A stretch of DNA of 64,000 bases from Actinomycetota bacterium (GTDB taxonomy: Bacteria; Actinomycetota; Acidimicrobiia; Acidimicrobiales; Ilumatobacteraceae), in the NCBI GenBank assembly GCA_009702045.1, contig WLIV01000003.1:171056-235055 (forward strand). Direction: 5' to 3'. This document shows positions 35,089 through 44,083 of the stretch, piece by piece. The notes under the pieces were generated by a model. That model was not told the origin of the DNA. It saw nothing but the letters and a program-made list of their open reading frames with translations, and did not search any database. A program made the translations under genes and the position numbers. How positions within the stretch are numbered: the stretch's first letter is position 1; each line of letters opens with the position of its first letter.

Positions 35089-35976
35089 GTGCTGCGATTC
35101 GATGGTGAGGTCGTCGTCATCACGGGAGGCGCTAACGGATTAGGGCGCTCATATGCGCTCGAGTTCGCGCGGCGGGGGGCCGCAGTGCTCGTCAATGATG
35201 TCGGGTCAGCACACCAGGGTCTCGCCGCCGAACCGGCGGCGGCACAGCGGGTGGTGGAGGAGATCGTGGCTGCCGGCGGGATCGCGGCTGCGAACGATGT
35301 GTCGGTGACGTCCGCTCACGGTGGCGAGGCGATCATCGCTGACGCGCTCGACCGGTGGGGGCGTCTCGACGTCTTGATTCACAGCGCGGGGGTAATGCGT
35401 GATCGAACCCTCGCCAAGTTGGAGTTCGCCGACCTCGACGCGGTGCTCGATGTGCATCTGAAGGGCGGCTTCCACGTCGCGCAACCGGCGTTCCGAGCGA
35501 TGATGACGCAGCCATCGGGCGGTCGGATCGTGATGACTTCCTCCACGTCCGGCTTCTTCGGTGTCTTCGGCCAAGCTGCGTATGCGGCCGCGAAAGGCGC
35601 ACTCACGGGGTTGTCGCGGGTGATGGCGCTGGAGGGTGCCCGCTACTCGATTCGCTCCAATGCGATCGTGCCGGTGGCGACGACGAGGCTCAGTCGTGGC
35701 GCCGACCCCGGTGCCTCGCGCCCGCCGGAGGATGTGGCGCAGTTCGTGGTGGCGCTCTGCCACCGCAGTTGTGCGGCCACGGGCATGAACTTCGCCGCAG
35801 GCGGTGGCTGGGCCGGCCGGATGGGCGTTGAGGTCGGGCCCGGGTTCGCGCTGCCAGGTGGCACCGCGGAGGACATCACTGCGAACTGGGATCTGGTGCA
35901 ACGACTCGGCTTCGAGGAGATGGCCGACGGATTCTCCATCGGTCCCTACATCGACGAGCGCTTGCACGAGGGCTGA
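35089..35976 (+). CDS. SDR-family oxidoreductase
   Basis: A 295-residue classical short-chain dehydrogenase. It shows VITGGANGLGRSYA for cofactor binding, LIHSAGVMRDR in the NNAG position, SSTSGFFG with the catalytic Ser, and YAAAKGA for YxxxK. A C-terminal extension like that of the SDR at 11534 (EEMADGFSIGPY at the end) suggests the same (3R)-hydroxyacyl-CoA dehydrogenase-type subgroup. The GTG start follows GTCGGGGGTGA. The divergent amidohydrolase and this gene share a 112-base promoter region. Confidence 0.82.
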   Translation: MLRFDGEVVVITGGANGLGRSYALEFARRGAAVLVNDVGSAHQGLAAEPAAAQRVVEEIVAAGGIAAANDVSVTSAHGGEAIIADALDRWGRLDVLIHSAGVMRDRTLAKLEFADLDAVLDVHLKGGFHVAQPAFRAMMTQPSGGRIVMTSSTSGFFGVFGQAAYAAAKGALTGLSRVMALEGARYSIRSNAIVPVATTRLSRGADPGASRPPEDVAQFVVALCHRSCAATGMNFAAGGGWAGRMGVEVGPGFALPGGTAEDITANWDLVQRLGFEEMADGFSIGPYIDERLHEG

Positions 35977-35986
35977 CCCAGCCCTC
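35968..35986. terminator. Hairpin overlapping the SDR stop
   Basis: GAGGGCTG (35968-35975) and CAGCCCTC (35979-35986) form a perfect 8-bp stem with an ACC loop. The left arm includes the SDR stop codon and the right arm touches the end of clpB, so it can act for both convergent genes. Confidence 0.55.
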
Positions 35987-38465
35987 AGGTGATCGCCAAC
36001 TGACCGTCGACGGCGTCGACGGTGATGGTGTCGCCATCGCCGACCTGCCCGCCGAGGATCATCAGCGCAGCCGGATCGGCGAGTTCGCGCTGGATGACCC
36101 GCTTCAGCGGCCGGGCACCGAACGACGGGTCGTAGCCCTCGTGGGCCAGCCAGTCGAGGGCGACATCGGTGATCGACAACGTGATCCGCCGTTCAGCCAT
36201 GCGCACCCGCAGACGCTCGATCTGGATGGTGACGATCCGTCGCAGGTCGTCCTCGGTGAGCGCCCGGAAGCGGATGATGTCGTCGACGCGGTTGATGAAC
36301 TCGGGCTTGAAGAACGTGGAGGGATCGCCGGCCAGGTTGCTGGTCATGATCAGCACCACGTTGGTGAAGTCGACCGTGCGGCCCTGGCCGTCGGTGAGGC
36401 GGCCGTCGTCGAGCACCTGCAGCAGCACGTTGAACACGTCGGGGTGTGCCTTCTCGATCTCGTCGAGCAGGATCACGCAGTACGGGCGGCGCCGCACGGC
36501 CTCGGTGAGTTGGCCACCCTCGTCGTAGCCCACGTAACCGGGGGGCGCGCCGATCAGGCGGGTGACGGAGAACTTCTCCATGTACTCACCCATGTCGATG
36601 CGCACCATGCTCTTCTCATCGTCGAACAGATACTCGGCCACAGCCCGGGCCAGCTCCGTCTTGCCGACGCCCGTGGGGCCGAGGAACATGAACGAACCGA
36701 TCGGTCGGTTGGGGTCGGACAACCCGGCCCGTGAGCGGCGGATCGCGTTGGCCACGGCAGTGACCGCGTCGTCCTGCCCGATGACTCGCTGGTGCAACTG
36801 CTCTTCGAGGTGTACCAACTTGGCCATCTCGCCCTCCATCAGCCGGCTGACGGGCACACCTGTCCACTTGCTGACGACCTCGGCGATGTCCTCCGCGTCG
36901 ACCTCCTCTTTCAGCATCCGGGTGCCGGATTGTGTCTGGTCGAGGTGGGCGGTGGCCTCGTCGATGCGCCGCTCGAGCTCGGGAATGCGGCCGAAGCGAA
37001 TCTCGGCAGCGATGTTGAGATCGGTCTCGCGTTCGACCTGCGTGCGCAGACCCTCCAACTCTTCCTTCAGCGAGCGGATCGCGTCGATCGCCTGCTTCTC
37101 GTTCTCCCAGTGCGATTTCATTTCGTGCGCTTGCAGGTTCAGCAGCACCAACTCGTCGACCAAGGCCTCCAGCCGCTCTTTCGACGCCGTGTCGGTCTCC
37201 TTGGCGAGTGCGACCTCTTCGATCTCGAGCTGCAGAATGCGCCGTTGCACGACGTCGATCTCGGTGGGCACCGAATCGATCTCGATCCGCAGCTTCGATG
37301 CGGCTTCGTCCATCAGGTCGATTGCTTTGTCGGGCAGGAAGCGGTTGGTGAGATAGCGGTTCGACAGCACGGCCGCGCTGACGAGCGCGGAGTCCTGGAT
37401 GCGCACGCCGTGGTGCACCTCGTAGCGCTCCTTCAGGCCGCGCAGGATGCCAATCGTGTCCTCCACCGTTGGTTCGCCGACGTACACCTGCTGAAAGCGC
37501 CGCTCGAGCGCAGGGTCTTTCTCGACGTACTTGCGGTATTCGTCGAGCGTGGTGGCACCGATCATGCGCAACTCGCCGCGGGCGAGCATTGGCTTGATCA
37601 TGTTGCCGGCGTCCATCGCGCCCTCGGCCCCGCCCGCGCCGACGATCGTGTGCAGTTCGTCGACGAACGTGATGACCTCACCAGCAGCGTCGGTGATTTC
37701 CTTCAGCACGGCCTTCAACCGCTCTTCGAACTCTCCGCGGTACTTCGCGCCGGCGAGCATGCTGGCGATGTCGAGGCTGATCAGGCGCTTGTTCTTCAGT
37801 CCCTCGGGCACGTCGCCGTCGGCAATGCGGCGGGCGAGGCCTTCGACGATGGCGGTCTTGCCGACACCGGGCTCGCCGATCAGCACGGGGTTGTTCTTGG
37901 TGCGGCGCGACAGCACCTGGATGACCCGGCGGATCTCGTCGTCGCGGCCGATCACCGGATCGATCTTGCCGTCGCGGGCGCGTTGCGTGAGATCCTGCCC
38001 GTACTTCTCCAGCGCGGCGAAGTTCTCCTCCGGGTTCTGGCTGGTGACGCGGTGGCTGCCGCGCACTTCCTTCAATGCCTGCAGCAACTCTTCGCTGCCG
38101 ATTCCCAACCGCTGGTTCATCGCCAGCAACAGGTGCTCGACCGACAGGTAGTCGTCCTTCAGATCCTTCTGGTACTGCTGGGCGTTCTGCACCACGTTGT
38201 CGAGCTCGCGGCTCATCCGCGGCTCGCTGCCGCCGTAGGCCTTGGCCAGTTTGGCCACGGCCTCGTCGGCCTTGTTGCGCACCATCAGCGGTGCCTGGCC
38301 CAACTTGGCGAGCACGGCAGGCACGATCGTGTCGTCCTGGCGTGTGAGTGCAGCCAACAGGTGATCGGGCGTGAGTTCTGGGTTGCTCAGTGCCTTGGCC
38401 TGGTCGATGGCCGCGGCGAAGGCTTCGTTGGTCTTGAGAGTCCACTGTTTCGGATCGAACGCCAT
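35985..38465 (-). CDS. clpB: ATP-dependent disaggregase ClpB
   Basis: A 826-residue Hsp100 chaperone that threads aggregated proteins together with DnaK. The order is: N-terminal double-repeat domain to about 145; first AAA+ with Walker [10 protein letters not shown] near residue 200; coiled M-domain about 400-520; second AAA+ with [14 protein letters not shown], and the pore loop [13 protein letters not shown]. The tail of NBD2 reads [22 protein letters not shown], with a linker about a dozen residues shorter than the usual form. I prefer the ATG at 38465 over the GTG two codons earlier. No HspR-type inverted repeat is seen in the short upstream gap. Confidence 0.95.
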   Translation of the reverse strand: MAFDPKQWTLKTNEAFAAAIDQAKALSNPELTPDHLLAALTRQDDTIVPAVLAKLGQAPLMVRNKADEAVAKLAKAYGGSEPRMSRELDNVVQNAQQYQKDLKDDYLSVEHLLLAMNQRLGIGSEELLQALKEVRGSHRVTSQNPEENFAALEKYGQDLTQRARDGKIDPVIGRDDEIRRVIQVLSRRTKNNPVLIGEPGVGKTAIVEGLARRIADGDVPEGLKNKRLISLDIASMLAGAKYRGEFEERLKAVLKEITDAAGEVITFVDELHTIVGAGGAEGAMDAGNMIKPMLARGELRMIGATTLDEYRKYVEKDPALERRFQQVYVGEPTVEDTIGILRGLKERYEVHHGVRIQDSALVSAAVLSNRYLTNRFLPDKAIDLMDEAASKLRIEIDSVPTEIDVVQRRILQLEIEEVALAKETDTASKERLEALVDELVLLNLQAHEMKSHWENEKQAIDAIRSLKEELEGLRTQVERETDLNIAAEIRFGRIPELERRIDEATAHLDQTQSGTRMLKEEVDAEDIAEVVSKWTGVPVSRLMEGEMAKLVHLEEQLHQRVIGQDDAVTAVANAIRRSRAGLSDPNRPIGSFMFLGPTGVGKTELARAVAEYLFDDEKSMVRIDMGEYMEKFSVTRLIGAPPGYVGYDEGGQLTEAVRRRPYCVILLDEIEKAHPDVFNVLLQVLDDGRLTDGQGRTVDFTNVVLIMTSNLAGDPSTFFKPEFINRVDDIIRFRALTEDDLRRIVTIQIERLRVRMAERRITLSITDVALDWLAHEGYDPSFGARPLKRVIQRELADPAALMILGGQVGDGDTITVDAVDGQLAIT

Positions 38466-38517
38466 GGCCACACCATAGCCGCCGTTCCTGAAATCCTGCT
38501 ACGTCACGTATCAACTT

Positions 38518-39573
38518 TTATGAGCGGACTGCGGCAGTCATCACGTCGTGGAATCGTGGCCAGCAGGCGGCGATCCAGGCCGGGTCGTCGTCGGCGAACG
38601 CCGCCCGCACCTGGGCGCGCACGGCAGGTGCATCGGGACCGGTCGGGTCGCCATGGGAGTGCAGCCACGCATCCGCGCGCAGCGATTGCAGCACTGTCAC
38701 CGGGTCGACCGTTCCGTACTCGATGGTGACCGGGGTGACTTCGGCGTGTGGCGCCAACTGATCGGCAACGTTCATCCAGTCGCCGGCCAGCACTGCCGAC
38801 ACGCTGTCGCCGGCCAGCATCGAGCGCACGTCGGTCCACCGCTCCGCCGCTCGGTCGAACAGCGGATCGCCGGGTGCCGCACTGGCGATCAACTCACCGA
38901 CACCCCACGGACCGAGACCGGTGTGCAGGTCGATGATCGCCACCGAACGCGCCGCTGCCAGCGCTGAGGCGCAGAACTCGCGCAACCAGCGGTGCGACCA
39001 CACGGGGCCGGTGCCGCCATAGAACACACCATTGGGGTACGAGTACTGACCGCAGCTCACCACCTCCTGCAGCCGCTCGAACCCCCACTCCATGGCGTAG
39101 GTGAGCAATACCTCGGTGGTGCGCTGCTGCTCGGCGGCGGACCACTCACCAGGCACCAGCAGTTCGGCCAACAGGTCGTAGCCGGGGTTGGCGGGAACTG
39201 GCTGTGACCAGTCGACGAAGTTGCGGTTCAGATCGACGTTGTCCTCGTTGACCCGTCGCACCCACGCCATGCCGTACGGGTTCAGCGCGTGCACGTGCAC
39301 GACCCGAACACCGGCTGGACGTTCATCGGCTCGCGCCGACAACCACCGGGTCTGCAGCGCAGAACCGCAGTAGCCCTCGACACCGTGGGTCGCCGAGACC
39401 ACGAGCACCACGTGCTCGGCATCGGCGGGGCCGAGCTCGGCAACGTCGACCGCCAGTGGTTCGCCGCCCGGGCCGAGCAGTGGGTGCGCGAACGACGTGA
39501 CCGTGGCGCCGGCGACTCGCGCCGCATCGAGGAACGCGGCGCGAGCGATCGGGTAGGTCGGGCTGAGATGCAT
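38518..39573 (-). CDS. DUF2817 (M14-like metallopeptidase fold) protein
   Basis: A 351-residue cytoplasmic protein of the DUF2817 family, related in fold to M14 zinc carboxypeptidases and deacylases. SATHGVEGYCGS carries the first zinc-binding H-x2-E, NEDNVDLNRNF the Asn-Arg substrate region, and DLHTGLGPWG the third-ligand His. VTIEYGTVD near the C-terminus holds the likely catalytic Glu. The substrate is unknown. It is 12 bases after the FadE gene and ends a long minus-strand run. Confidence 0.8.
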   Translation of the reverse strand: MHLSPTYPIARAAFLDAARVAGATVTSFAHPLLGPGGEPLAVDVAELGPADAEHVVLVVSATHGVEGYCGSALQTRWLSARADERPAGVRVVHVHALNPYGMAWVRRVNEDNVDLNRNFVDWSQPVPANPGYDLLAELLVPGEWSAAEQQRTTEVLLTYAMEWGFERLQEVVSCGQYSYPNGVFYGGTGPVWSHRWLREFCASALAAARSVAIIDLHTGLGPWGVGELIASAAPGDPLFDRAAERWTDVRSMLAGDSVSAVLAGDWMNVADQLAPHAEVTPVTIEYGTVDPVTVLQSLRADAWLHSHGDPTGPDAPAVRAQVRAAFADDDPAWIAACWPRFHDVMTAAVRS

Positions 39574-39585
39574 CCGCTCAGTCTC

Positions 39586-40800
39586 TCAGCGGCGCAGGAG
39601 GTCCTTGGCGATGTGCGTGATCTGAATCTCGTCGGTGCCGGCGTAGATCTGCAGCACCTTCGCGTCGCGAGCCAACTGCTCGACCCGGAACTCGCTCATG
39701 TAGCCGTTGCCGCCATGCAACTGCACGGCTTCCAGCGCCACCTCGGTGGCCGCACGGGCGCTGTACAGCTTCATTGCCGATGCCTCGGCGAGCGTCATCG
39801 AATGGCCGATGGAACTCATCTCGATCGTGCGGAACACCAGGTTCTGCACGTTCATCCGGGCGACTTCCATGCGGGCCAACTTGTCCTGGATCAACTGGAA
39901 GTCGCCGATGCGCTTGCCGAACTGCACGCGGTCCTTGGCGTACTGCACGCTCAACTCCAGGCACTCTTCGATGATCCCGAGGGCCATCGCGGCAACACCG
40001 GCACGCTCTTGCATGAACGTCGTCTTCGCGCCGTCACGACCACCGGACGACACATCCTCGGTCTCGCCGATGAGACGGTCGCGGCCGACGCGCACATCGT
40101 CGAGGAACAGCTCACCCGTGGGCGACGAGTGCATACCCATCTTGCGTAGCGGCTTGGACTGCACGAACCCGGGCATGCCACGGTCGAGCACGAAGGACAA
40201 CACCTTGCGCTGCTCGGGCGGGTTGCCCTCGTCGAGCTTGCAGATGAACACGGTGGTGTCGGCGTAGGGCCCGTTGGTGATGAACGTCTTCGAGCCGTTG
40301 AGGATGTAGCCGTCGCCGTCGCGGCGGGCCGTGGACTTCATCGAGCCGAAAGCGTCGCTGCCCGAACCGGGCTCGGTGATCGCCCAGGCACCGATCTTCT
40401 TCATCGTCAGCAGGTCGCGCGCCCAGCGCACCTTCTGTGCGGTAGTGCCCTTGGCCAGGATGGCTGCAGAGGTGAGCCCCATGCTGACACCCATCGCTGT
40501 CACCATGCCGGGGCACACCCGGCACAGTTCGATGGTCGGAATCAGCGTCAGCCCCGAGCCGTCGCCACCCTTGGGTTCCTTTTGTTCGGCCGCGGTACCG
40601 GCCTGCTCGCGCGCGATCTGGCGGTCGAAGCGGTCGCCCGCCATCGCGTCCATCCCGAAGGTGGCGAACATCTTGCGCAGGATGTCGTAGGGCGGCAGGT
40701 CGCCATGTTCGAGTTCCTCGACGTGGGGACGGACCTCCTCGTCGATGAAACGCTTCACGGCGCCGCGCACCATCTGCTGTTCGTCGGTCCAGTCGATCAT
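39586..40800 (-). CDS. Acyl-CoA dehydrogenase
   Basis: A 404-residue short-chain-type FadE. It opens IDWTDEQQMVRGAVKRFIDEE and shows WAITEPGSGSDAFGSM, NGSKTFITNGPYAD, RVQFGKRIGDFQLIQDKLARM and QLHGGNGYMSE; the catalytic base lies in QIYAGTDEIQITHIAKDLL. All core residues appear present. An insertion near residues 65-80 (AREQAGTAAEQKEPKGGDG) is longer than in standard short-chain enzymes. ATG 40800 follows GAGGG at good distance; ATG 40806 is an alternative. It sits downstream of the ferric-reductase-like gene with a 50-base gap. Confidence 0.9.
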   Translation of the reverse strand: MIDWTDEQQMVRGAVKRFIDEEVRPHVEELEHGDLPPYDILRKMFATFGMDAMAGDRFDRQIAREQAGTAAEQKEPKGGDGSGLTLIPTIELCRVCPGMVTAMGVSMGLTSAAILAKGTTAQKVRWARDLLTMKKIGAWAITEPGSGSDAFGSMKSTARRDGDGYILNGSKTFITNGPYADTTVFICKLDEGNPPEQRKVLSFVLDRGMPGFVQSKPLRKMGMHSSPTGELFLDDVRVGRDRLIGETEDVSSGGRDGAKTTFMQERAGVAAMALGIIEECLELSVQYAKDRVQFGKRIGDFQLIQDKLARMEVARMNVQNLVFRTIEMSSIGHSMTLAEASAMKLYSARAATEVALEAVQLHGGNGYMSEFRVEQLARDAKVLQIYAGTDEIQITHIAKDLLRR

Positions 40801-40850
40801 CGCCATCCCTCGCTCTCGCGCCGCACCTCGGCGCCAACAGCGATGGTAGG

Positions 40851-41450
40851 TCAGCGACCTGCGAGTGCGTTGGCCTCGGCGCGCTGGATGCGCTTTGCCC
40901 GGCCCTGCAGGATGCGCGCCATCAGCGAGAAGGCGACGATGCCGATGATGCCCGCCATCGTCAGCAGCAGGACCATGTTGCTGGTGTCGCTGCCCACCAT
41001 GAAGCCGTGGATCGTGACCATCACGAACAGCGCGTAGGACGTGAGGTGGATGGCGTGCCAGATCTTCTTCGGGATGCGCTTCATCATCCACGAGGACACC
41101 TGGATGACGATCATCAGGTACAGCGCGTAGATGCCCCAGTTCATGGCAGCACCGACGCCGGCCCCTCCCATGCGCTCTTGGGTCGCTGGCCGAAGCGCGC
41201 CGGGCACGAACAGTTCCTTGAAGGTCGGGGCCATCCACTTGTCACCCAGCAGCAGCAGGATGTGCACGACCGTGGTGACGATCGACAGGACGCCGAGGTA
41301 ACGGTGCAGGTCGAGCAACCATGCCGGTCGGTCGGCCGGCTTCAGCATGCGCGTGATCAGCAGGATGCCCCACAGACAGGTGGCGGCCAGCACGACCCAG
41401 GCCACGATGCCGCTGGCACGCGACAGGTACCAGTAGGAGTGTTCGTTCAT
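40851..41450 (-). CDS. Ferric-reductase-like heme b membrane protein
   Basis: A 199-residue membrane protein with five to six hydrophobic helices and a basic C-terminus. Paired helical His residues lie in LHRYLGVLSIVTTVVHILL and in WHAIHLTSYALFVMVTIHGF, the pattern of ferric-reductase/NOX/MsrQ-type heme b proteins that carry electrons across the membrane. No flavin or NAD domain is fused. Its ATG overlaps the apbE stop as ATGA, so a membrane heme protein and a flavin transferase are made together. Confidence 0.8.
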   Translation of the reverse strand: MNEHSYWYLSRASGIVAWVVLAATCLWGILLITRMLKPADRPAWLLDLHRYLGVLSIVTTVVHILLLLGDKWMAPTFKELFVPGALRPATQERMGGAGVGAAMNWGIYALYLMIVIQVSSWMMKRIPKKIWHAIHLTSYALFVMVTIHGFMVGSDTSNMVLLLTMAGIIGIVAFSLMARILQGRAKRIQRAEANALAGR

Positions 41451-42373
41451 ACGAGGAAGTCTTTCAAAGTGTTCGTACGGAGTACGTCACCGGACTCGGT
41501 GACGATCAGGCCGGCGAGGAGGATCCCGTCGAGCCAAGCGATGGCTGCTTCGGCGGACATCATCATCGCAGCTGTGGCACATACTTCGGCGGTGGCCGCG
41601 TCGTTGGCGATCACCGTCGCGCTGACGATGCCATGTCGAGCGGGTTGGGAATGAACCGGGTCGATGAGGTGGTGCGCAGTGCTGCCGTCGGCCGTGGTCC
41701 ACTTGCGTACAGCGGTGCCCGAGGTGGCCGCACCGCCGGTGACCAACCGGAAGACAGCGACGTGCGCTGGCGGGTGGTGGGGGTCTTCGACGCCCATGAT
41801 CCAGAGCGGCTCGCCCGTTGGATCGTCAGCGGGACGACCGAGCACGGCGATGTCGCCGCCGACGTTGACGACGACTCCGGCGGCGCCGCCCTCCATCAGT
41901 TCCTCGGCCACGATGTCGGCCGCGAAACCCTTGCCGATGCCGCCCAGATCGATCGCGCTGAACTCCGGCACGGTGATCGTGGAGGCCGCGTAGTCGAACC
42001 GCACGAGGGCGCTCTGGCCGATCAGCGTGCCGGGCACGATGGGGGCGAGAGAGTCGTCGACGGTGCTGCGCGTGTAGCCAGCGGCCAGCAGCGCCGGCAG
42101 CATGGTGATGTCGAAGCGACCCTCCGTCTGTCGGCATGCATCGAGGGCGCGGGCGACGATCGCGAGGGTGTCCTCGTGGACCACGACGGGATGCCCGGCG
42201 GCCTGGTTCGCACGGGTGATGTCGCTGTCGCTGCGGAAACGACTCCACAACGACTCCAACTCGCGCAAGCGGAACTCCGCCCGATCGAGCATCTCGACGG
42301 TGCCACCGTGCACCTGCAGGATCGCAGTGCTCCCCATCACCCGCAGTTCGCGTTCAATGGGTTGGGAACTCAT
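41447..42373 (-). CDS. apbE: FAD:protein FMN transferase
   Basis: A 308-residue ApbE-family enzyme that attaches FMN from FAD covalently to Thr/Ser of extracytoplasmic redox proteins. It shows DLGGIGKGFAADIVAEEL, NVGGDIAVLG, TSGTAVRKW, and AHHLIDPVHSQPARHG (HH-I-D-P-x-T-G-type motif), followed by TVIANDAATAEVCATAAM; the divalent-metal and FAD residues of the family are recognisable. No signal peptide or lipobox is seen, unlike many Gram-negative ApbE proteins. The target in this locus is not obvious because no canonical FMN-binding domain is encoded. Confidence 0.9.
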   Translation of the reverse strand: MSSQPIERELRVMGSTAILQVHGGTVEMLDRAEFRLRELESLWSRFRSDSDITRANQAAGHPVVVHEDTLAIVARALDACRQTEGRFDITMLPALLAAGYTRSTVDDSLAPIVPGTLIGQSALVRFDYAASTITVPEFSAIDLGGIGKGFAADIVAEELMEGGAAGVVVNVGGDIAVLGRPADDPTGEPLWIMGVEDPHHPPAHVAVFRLVTGGAATSGTAVRKWTTADGSTAHHLIDPVHSQPARHGIVSATVIANDAATAEVCATAAMMMSAEAAIAWLDGILLAGLIVTESGDVLRTNTLKDFLV

Positions 42374-42403
42374 GGTGTGATTCTGTCGGGTGGTGACCCG
42401 TGG

Positions 42404-43216
42404 TCAGCACTTACCCTGCTGATGCGACCAGGGACTGCACTTCGTGGTCGTGGCCGGAGCCGGAGGTGCGGTGGTGACCGGAGCCGCAGTGGGCGGCGGG
42501 GTCGGGGCGGCAGTGACCGGGGGTGCGGTGACCGGGGCAGCGGTGACCGGAGTGCCAGCGACCGGCTTGGTCGTGGTCACGGGTGCTGCCGCAGGCTGAC
42601 CAGCCTTGGGGGCCGTTGCCGGGGCGGCAGTGACGGGTGCACCGGCCACAGCCGGAGGGGCGGTGGCCGCCGGAGCCGCCGGAGCCTGACCGACGGCCGG
42701 GATGGTGAGCACGACGGTGCCACCGGGCACCACGGTGTCAACCGAGCCGGGAACGGTGGTGGCGACGGTGGTGAGCGCCGGGTCGGCGTAGAGCGTGGTG
42801 GGTGCCACGAGCGACGGGTCGACGTAGGCGGTGGGAACCTTGGGCTGATTCGCAGCGGCGATCACGGTGGTGAGGCCGAAGATTCCCGAGGCGGCCAGGC
42901 CGGTGACGGCGATGCGGGCGCCAGCGGCGATGTGCGGGTGACCCTTCTTGCCGCGAGTGGCGTTGGTGCGAGCCGTCGCTGCCGGGCGGGCGGCGACGGG
43001 GCGGGCCGCGGCTGCCGGTGCAGCGCTCTGGGCGGGTGCGATCGGCGGGGCCGGGATCTGTGCCTGCTGGGCAACCGGTGCCGCCCAGATGGTGGTCGGT
43101 TGGCCGGTGGCGGCGGTGGCTGAGCGGGGGGCGGCGTTGGAGGTCGTGGCCACGGGGGCCTGACCGCGCTTGGCCCGGATGGCGGCGAGGCGTGCGGCTT
43201 GGTCCTGGTCAGTCAT
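42404..43216 (-). CDS. Ala/Pro/Thr-rich single-pass membrane protein
   Basis: A 270-residue low-complexity protein. It has a charged N-terminus (TDQDQAARLAAIRAKRGQ), an Ala/Pro-rich cytoplasmic linker, a basic segment TRGKKGH and one hydrophobic helix (residues about 97-120). An outer region of repeated AAPVTA/TAAPVT units ends in the Cys-bearing KCSPWSHQQGKC. The ATG overlaps the upstream gene's stop by 8 bases. I do not recognise a family. Co-localisation with ApbE and a heme membrane protein suggests a structural or electron-relay role at the cell surface. Confidence 0.65.
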   Translation of the reverse strand: MTDQDQAARLAAIRAKRGQAPVATTSNAAPRSATAATGQPTTIWAAPVAQQAQIPAPPIAPAQSAAPAAAARPVAARPAATARTNATRGKKGHPHIAAGARIAVTGLAASGIFGLTTVIAAANQPKVPTAYVDPSLVAPTTLYADPALTTVATTVPGSVDTVVPGGTVVLTIPAVGQAPAAPAATAPPAVAGAPVTAAPATAPKAGQPAAAPVTTTKPVAGTPVTAAPVTAPPVTAAPTPPPTAAPVTTAPPAPATTTKCSPWSHQQGKC

Positions 43217-43856
43217 CTTCGTTCTCGTCCTCGTGGTCGCCGTGGTGGCCATCACTTTCGTGATGTGCGGGGCTCGGCTTGGTGGTGGTGGTCGTGGTGG
43301 GTGTCGCCGCGGCGATGTGGACGGTGGTGGTCGGCGGCGGCGTGCGTGCCGGTGCGACCGTCGGCACCGGGGCCTCGGTGACGACCGGGGCCTCAGTGAC
43401 GACCGGGGCCTCAGTGACGACCGGGGCTTCGGTGACGATCGTGACCACGATCGGGTCGGCGGCGACCGTGGTGGTGGTGGCGCCGGGAGCCTCGACGTTG
43501 GTGACCGAGACGACGATGTCGACGCCCACCAGGTCGGCGCTGAAGGTGACGAGCTGCTGTCCGTCGGTGAACTGGACTTCCACGTGTGGGGCGTCGGTGG
43601 TGGCCCCGACGAACGTCCAGCCGGTGCCGGGGTGTGCATCGAGTGCCGTCAGGTTGGTTCCGTCGGACTGGATCGTGACCAGGCCGGCGACGCCGATCTG
43701 GTAGGTGATCGAGCGAATCGCTGCGGGGGCGTTGGATTCAGCTGCGGGTGCGCTCTCGGCGGAGGCGCTGCTGATGACGTTGACGCCGGCGTATGCCAAA
43801 CCGCCGGATCCGGCGATTCCTGCCATCGTGATTCCTGTGAGCCAGGTCTTGTTCAT
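43209..43856 (-). CDS. Secreted/anchored protein with His/Asp-rich tail
   Basis: A 215-residue protein with an N-terminal hydrophobic segment (KTWLTGITMAGIAGSGG), a beta-rich domain of about 75 residues (ITYQIGVAGLVTI, then GTGWTFVGATTDAPHVEVQF) and four to five VVTEAP repeats. A Thr-rich linker leads to a C-terminal acidic/His tail HHESDGHHGDHEDENEDD that should bind metal ions. CAGGAGAACAGCAAG is a clear SD for ATG 43856. It is the first gene of the minus-strand locus with apbE and the ferric-reductase-like protein. The beta domain is not a family I can name. Confidence 0.7.
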   Translation of the reverse strand: MNKTWLTGITMAGIAGSGGLAYAGVNVISSASAESAPAAESNAPAAIRSITYQIGVAGLVTIQSDGTNLTALDAHPGTGWTFVGATTDAPHVEVQFTDGQQLVTFSADLVGVDIVVSVTNVEAPGATTTTVAADPIVVTIVTEAPVVTEAPVVTEAPVVTEAPVPTVAPARTPPPTTTVHIAAATPTTTTTTKPSPAHHESDGHHGDHEDENEDD

Positions 43857-43986
43857 CTTGCTGTTCTCCTGAGGGGGTTGGTCTCGATGACCAGATTGAA
43901 CCGGATGGCCCTCCAAGGGAGCTCCACACGACATCCTTGAATCGTCGAAGTGTTGGCCAACCTTGAGTGCGGGTTGCCTGATTCAC

Positions 43987-44008
43987 GTCAAGACAGTGTC
44001 AAGACAGT
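43987..44008. repeat. Two tandem copies of GTCAAGACAGT
   Basis: Exact 11-base units at 43987-43997 and 43998-44008, in the 227-base divergent gap and 76 bases before the aldo/keto reductase ATG. One helical turn spacing suits a direct-repeat regulator site. Confidence 0.35.
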
Positions 44009-44083
44009 CCCGCACAGTGAGTCCTGAGCGTTTCCGCAGTCGCAACCCCCTCGCCTAACCTGCGCTGCAACGATGGAGGGGCG

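Noticed and set aside
38466..38517. HspR/HAIR element before clpB
   Set aside because: No CTTGAGT-N7-ACTCAAG-like inverted repeat is present in the short gap.
36792..38729. A 645-codon plus-strand frame opposite clpB
   Set aside because: ClpB is certain on the minus strand; this frame has shadow composition only.
42404..43216. Canonical FMN-binding domain as ApbE target in the surface proteins
   Set aside because: No D-x-x-S/T-G-A-T/S motif in a matching domain; only a loose APGATT stretch in the neighbouring protein, which is not enough to call.
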